Shown here: positions 59,901 to 64,000 of the stretch, piece by piece | Layout: each line of letters starts with the position of its first letter | Position numbering within the stretch: the stretch's first letter is position 1 | Origin: Niebla homalea | Lineage: Eukaryota; Ascomycota; Lecanoromycetes; Lecanorales; Ramalinaceae | DNA: 64,000 nucleotides | Direction: 5' to 3' | Assembly: GCA_019925105.1 (NCBI GenBank) | Contig: JAHGAU010000043.1 | Location: 62,001-126,000, forward strand | The notes under the pieces: model-generated | The model's input: only the letters and a program-made list of their open reading frames with translations | What the model was told of the DNA's origin: nothing | The model's database searches: none | Made by a program: the position numbers and the translations under genes

Positions 59901-62900
59901 ACGCTCCGTTTTATTTATTGTATATAAGTTATAAATAAATAAGACGGTATAATTATTTTAAACTTAAGTAATATAATATCTGGCTTTATATCTTAAAGTG
60001 TTAGTATATATATAAACCGGTATCTTTAGGTCTTATTTAAATAAAGCTTTAACCCTTATTATTATATTTTATATAAGTTAGAACGATATATCTTCTAACT
60101 CTTCTTATTTTTACTTTATGTTTCCGGTTAAATAAGTAAACGGGTAAATTATTTCTATAAAGCCCTTAATTTATTTTCTTATTATACTGACGGTACTTAA
60201 TAATCCTTTAATATCTCTTATATTTTAAGGTACGGGCTAATTAAGTATCTTTTATACTTCTCCGGTTTAATTTATATATATTCTTTTATTTTATGGTTTT
60301 CCTTAAGTACTTTAATTTTTATTATGCCAATTTTTAACTTATTAAATAATAGCTTTAACTTTAATTATAAAATTTAAAGAAAGAAATAATCTTTTAAGAA
60401 AATAAACTATTTTTCTTATATCCTATATACTTTAAAGATATTATTAAGGTAAAAAGTTAAGTTAATAAGGTTATACTTTCCTTTAAGAATAAGGAAGAAT
60501 AACTCCGGGTTTAATTTAAGGATAACTTTTAATATAATATTTATAAGCTTAATAAAAATAAATAAGGACGTACGCATTCTTTAAGGCATCCTTATAAACT
60601 ATAGTTATTTAATATTTAATACGTTAAAAGCAAGATAATATTAATTATTAAAGTATAGTTTTATTACTTAATATCTATACTTTATATCCGTTTAAAAAAA
60701 GTCTTATATAATAGAATTCCCAGTAAACTATATACTTTTTTTTTTACCAGTTTTATATAAAACGCGGGTAATACTTTATATATAAAGTAATAATTAAATA
60801 TAAGTCGTAGTTCAGCTTTACCTTTTTTTTTTCTTTATGAATATAAGGAGTACGTTTTATATACTTATTCGTTTATTTACTTATATATATTTTTTATATA
60901 TGCTTAACTTAATTTTTTATTATATAATCGTTTTAAGTTATTACTTTTTATTATTTAATAGTTTTTTAATAGTAACTTTATATAATTTAATTTTTAATCT
61001 TAATATTACTTTATATAAAAGTAAATCCGTTACGGGGATTTTATATAATTCTTTTACGCTTATATCCTTATACGTTTATAATACTTAAAGTATTTCGAGT
61101 TATATTTAATTATTTAAGATAATATCCCTTAATATAATGTTTTTTTCCTTTACCCATATTTATAACTTTTCATATAACTTTAAGGTATCGATTTTTCTTT
61201 TTATTACCCTTTTATCCGTTAAGAATATAATTTATAATAACTTTATTTTAATATTTACTTCCTTATTTTATAGTTTTAAAGTTAACTTATTTATTACTTT
61301 ATATACGTATCTTAAATAGACCCAATAAGTATTATACCTATACTTTAGTAGTCCTTAATAAGTTATTAAGTTATCGGGTTATTTAGTTCTTAAGATTATA
61401 TTTTCTATAATAAGTAAATAATTCTTATTATCTTTATTTCTTATTTATTTTATTTTCTTTTCCGTATTATTATAATATATAGCTTTCTTTTTCTTATTAT
61501 TAACTTTTTTAAGTTATTTATTACTCTCTTAATATATATGATCGTCCGTTTTTATTATTATAAATATTATTAACCTAATTAATATCGTTTCTTCTTTATA
61601 TATTATATATTCTTTATACCGTTTAACGTTATTTTACGTAATTAATAATAACTTTAAATATTATATTATTTCTTTATTTATCTTACTGGATATTAAGTCT
61701 ATAAATTTAATTATCTTCCGTTTTCGTCCGGTAAATTATTATTAATATAAAATAAAGCTTATTTCTGGTTTTAAATTATTAATCGGATTATCTACCGTAT
61801 CCTCCCTAGCTCCCGTATTATCTCCTTAATACTTCCGAGCTTCTTTATTATTTCTTAAATGCTCCCGTTATCGTCTTATCCCTTCCGATTTTTTTAAACC
61901 CTTATTTAATCGTTTTTATTTACTTTTTATTTAATTTACTTTTTTTGCCTTTTTTTATTATTCTAATTTGCTCTTAGTCTTCCCTTATTTTCTCCGATTA
62001 TCTTTTATATACTTTTTCTTTTCTTTAAATATATAAATATGCCCTCCTTTTCTTATTAATTAATTATTAGAATATACGTTTTTAAAGCTGATTTTACTCT
62101 TTAAACTTTTTCTTTTCTTATAATTTATTAATTTTAATTATTTTTTTTATTTTCTGATTTAATCTTTAAGTTTTCTTTATTATTCTTATATTTAAATAAG
62201 TTTAACTTAGTTTTTTTTTTTTTTATTATTATCGCGTTCCTATAATATAGCTTTTTATATATTAACTTTTAACGTATTTTACTTAACGGGTATATTTAAA
62301 ATTTAAGTAATTAAATATCTTCTTTATAAATAATATCCTTAATCTTTAATATCTTTATTTAAATCTTAAAGTTAACCATAATTAACTTTAATTATAAGAA
62401 TCTTAATAAGATATTATAATTTAAGTTATCTTTTAATATTATAAATATTTATATTAATTTAATTATTCTTACGACTTAAATATTAAATATAACCTATATA
62501 TAAAGTAATATATAGTTTTTATTTATTATTAATATATTTAAGTAATTAATTTTAAGCAATTTTAAAGGCCTTTTTTTTATCCGTAATTCCCTTATTATAC
62601 TTAAGTTAATTATAATAATATCCGATCCTTAATCGGCTTTTATATTAAGTAACTTACTTATTTATTCCGGTTAATAAATAATTATTATATTTATAAAGTA
62701 TACTTACTTATTCTTATTAAATATAGCTTTAAGGTCTCGTTTTAAGCTTATAATTATAATATTATTGATCTTTAATCGTTTATTCTAAATCGTCTTTTAT
62801 ATCCCTTTTCCGTTATTCTCGGGAATTTCCTTAATAACTATAATCTTTTTACGACGTATATGGTTAAGGTTTAATACGTTCTTTATAAGTCGGTTTATCT

Positions 62901-64000
62901 TTTTCTGAAATATAATAAAAGTTATATTAAATATATTATAAGGAATATAATATTATTAATTAATAAAATCCGTTTAACGTTTAAGGTTTACTTTTTTAAT
63001 AATCCGATAATTTATTAAAATTCTTTCTTCCTCTTAATCCTCGTTTTTCCCTTCGGCTTCCCTTTATTTATTCCTTAATTTATATAAGCTTAATTCTTTT
63101 TTTCTAAATTATTATCTTTAATTCGTTATCGCTTCGCGGCTATATTTACCATTATATTTACTTCGTAATTAACGTCCTTATTAAGGGGGTATCCTTTTTT
63201 TTTTATGGTAATAACTTCGTAACCAAAGTTATTAATAGTTTCTTTATTATTAATTTTATTAAGGACTTTTCCTTTTTCTTATATAGTTAAAACGATAGTT
63301 ATTACGTTTATTAATACGTTTAATTAATCGGTAAACGGTACGGTTATAGGTAATAATAATAGTCGGTAATCCGTATTACGATGCCCGTTTTTACGGTTTT
63401 AATCCTTCTTTTATATATATTTTTTTTCGTTAAAACTTACGTTATTTCCGTTATATTTTTATTTATAGCTTATATATTTTTCCGTTAAGAATATATTATA
63501 ATATTTATAGTAAATAAAGTATAATTTTATATTAAATAACTTAAAGCTATTAATATAAGGGTTTTTAAACTTAACTGGATTAAATAATCTTAAAGTAAAT
63601 TAATTATTCCTTTTAATATTTTAATTAATATATAAATTTTATTAATAATTCTATAGTTTTTAATTTATATTTTCCGCTTAATTATTAATATTCTATTAGG
63701 ATAAATTTTAAGGTTAATTTTAATATTTAAGTTATTAAGGTAATATTACTTACGATAATTATATTAACGCTATTTATATTATTAAAACGTCTTAAAGCCT
63801 TTTATTTATATAATTTTAAGGGTATTTAATTTATTATATTCCTTTTATTTATAGTATTTATATAATTCCGTTATAATTAATATATATTAAATTTACTTTT
63901 AACGTAGCTTTTAGAGGTTTCTGTTTATATAACTTAATTAATTTATAAATATTTAAACTTTAAGATTCGTTTCTTTATCCTTTTTTTTTTTTTTAAGTTT
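53702..64000 (-). mobile_element. Giant Ty3/Gypsy-class LTR element G-L2, right end beyond the window
   Basis: The left LTR is at 53702-53951 (this is the element's 3' LTR, as pol is on the minus strand). The interior is collinear with G-L1: reading about 20.7 kb further on before the LINE fragments and about 20.0 kb further on after them. Remnants on the minus strand are RT at about 60700-60420 (QLQFIRMPQ, LTFYLNNIFKVY), RNase H at about 60035-59755 (PVYIYTNTLRYK, NYDTYKRELITI) and integrase at about 59010-58650. About 3 kb and the other LTR should lie beyond 64000. It lacks LINE fragments D and E and so gives the empty sites. Confidence 0.83.

Noticed and set aside
60837..61319. Two plus-strand open frames rich in F, Y, I and L
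   Set aside because: They lie opposite the pol region of G-L2, and their composition reflects only T-rich DNA.
1..64000. CRISPR arrays, rRNA or tRNA genes
   Set aside because: No spacer-repeat structure, no rRNA-like stretch, and no tRNA with a convincing B box (GGTTCGANNCC) was seen. A covariance-model scan would settle the tRNA question.

Overview
The window looks like a filamentous ascomycete (Pezizomycotina) chromosome. The genes have short introns (47-101 nt) with GTRNGY-type donors and CTAAC/CTGAC-like branch points. The gene families are fungal (NACHT-ankyrin NLR, SesB-like esterase, PD-(D/E)XK-like protein). Long TpA-rich stretches almost lack CpA/TpG but keep CpG, which is the signature of repeat-induced point mutation (RIP). 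The species cannot be named from the sequence.

Layout: (1) About 1-2040 is a RIP-destroyed Ty1/Copia pol fragment, split by a 730-bp short element called R1 here. (2) About 2.2-17.8 kb is a normal-composition gene island. It holds a broken SesB-like esterase gene (minus), a complete 4-exon NACHT-ankyrin NLR gene (plus, 1531 aa) head-to-head with it, a 5-exon PD-(D/E)XK nuclease-like gene (minus, 533 aa), a 5-exon multi-pass membrane protein gene (minus, 581 aa), and a doubtful, probably broken gene near 17.0 kb. (3) 18-64 kb is AT-rich, RIP-saturated and free of intact genes, but it can be resolved into transposons.

The AT-rich part is a nest. A Ty3/Gypsy element (G3, minus) is interrupted by a full-length Tad1-like LINE (copy C, 13-bp TSD). 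LINE C is in turn interrupted by a solo 250-bp LTR, by a complete 14.0-kb Gypsy-class element (G-L1) and by a second R1 copy. G-L1 carries two 5'-truncated LINE fragments, one on each strand, each with its own TSD. A second intact LINE (copy A, 5.85 kb), a second solo LTR, and a second giant Gypsy copy (G-L2, cut by the window end) lie on either side. Removing the nested insertions from LINE C leaves 5.82 kb, against 5.85 kb for copy A, which supports the reconstruction.

Most unusual: R1, a roughly 730-bp element with fixed ends that shares the LINE's 3' terminus and (ATCA)n tail, so it is probably a non-autonomous partner of the LINE; the giant Gypsy family, about 13.3 kb without insertions and with about 4.7 kb of unexplained sequence 3' of the integrase; a visible fading of RIP towards the outer edges of repeats and in copies under about 360 bp; and an NLR gene facing an esterase gene whose catalytic-serine segment has been lost. 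The genes in the island show no common pathway. The NLR and esterase pair fits fungal non-self recognition and programmed cell death; the other genes are of unknown function. All exon models were derived by eye from splice signals and reading-frame continuity.
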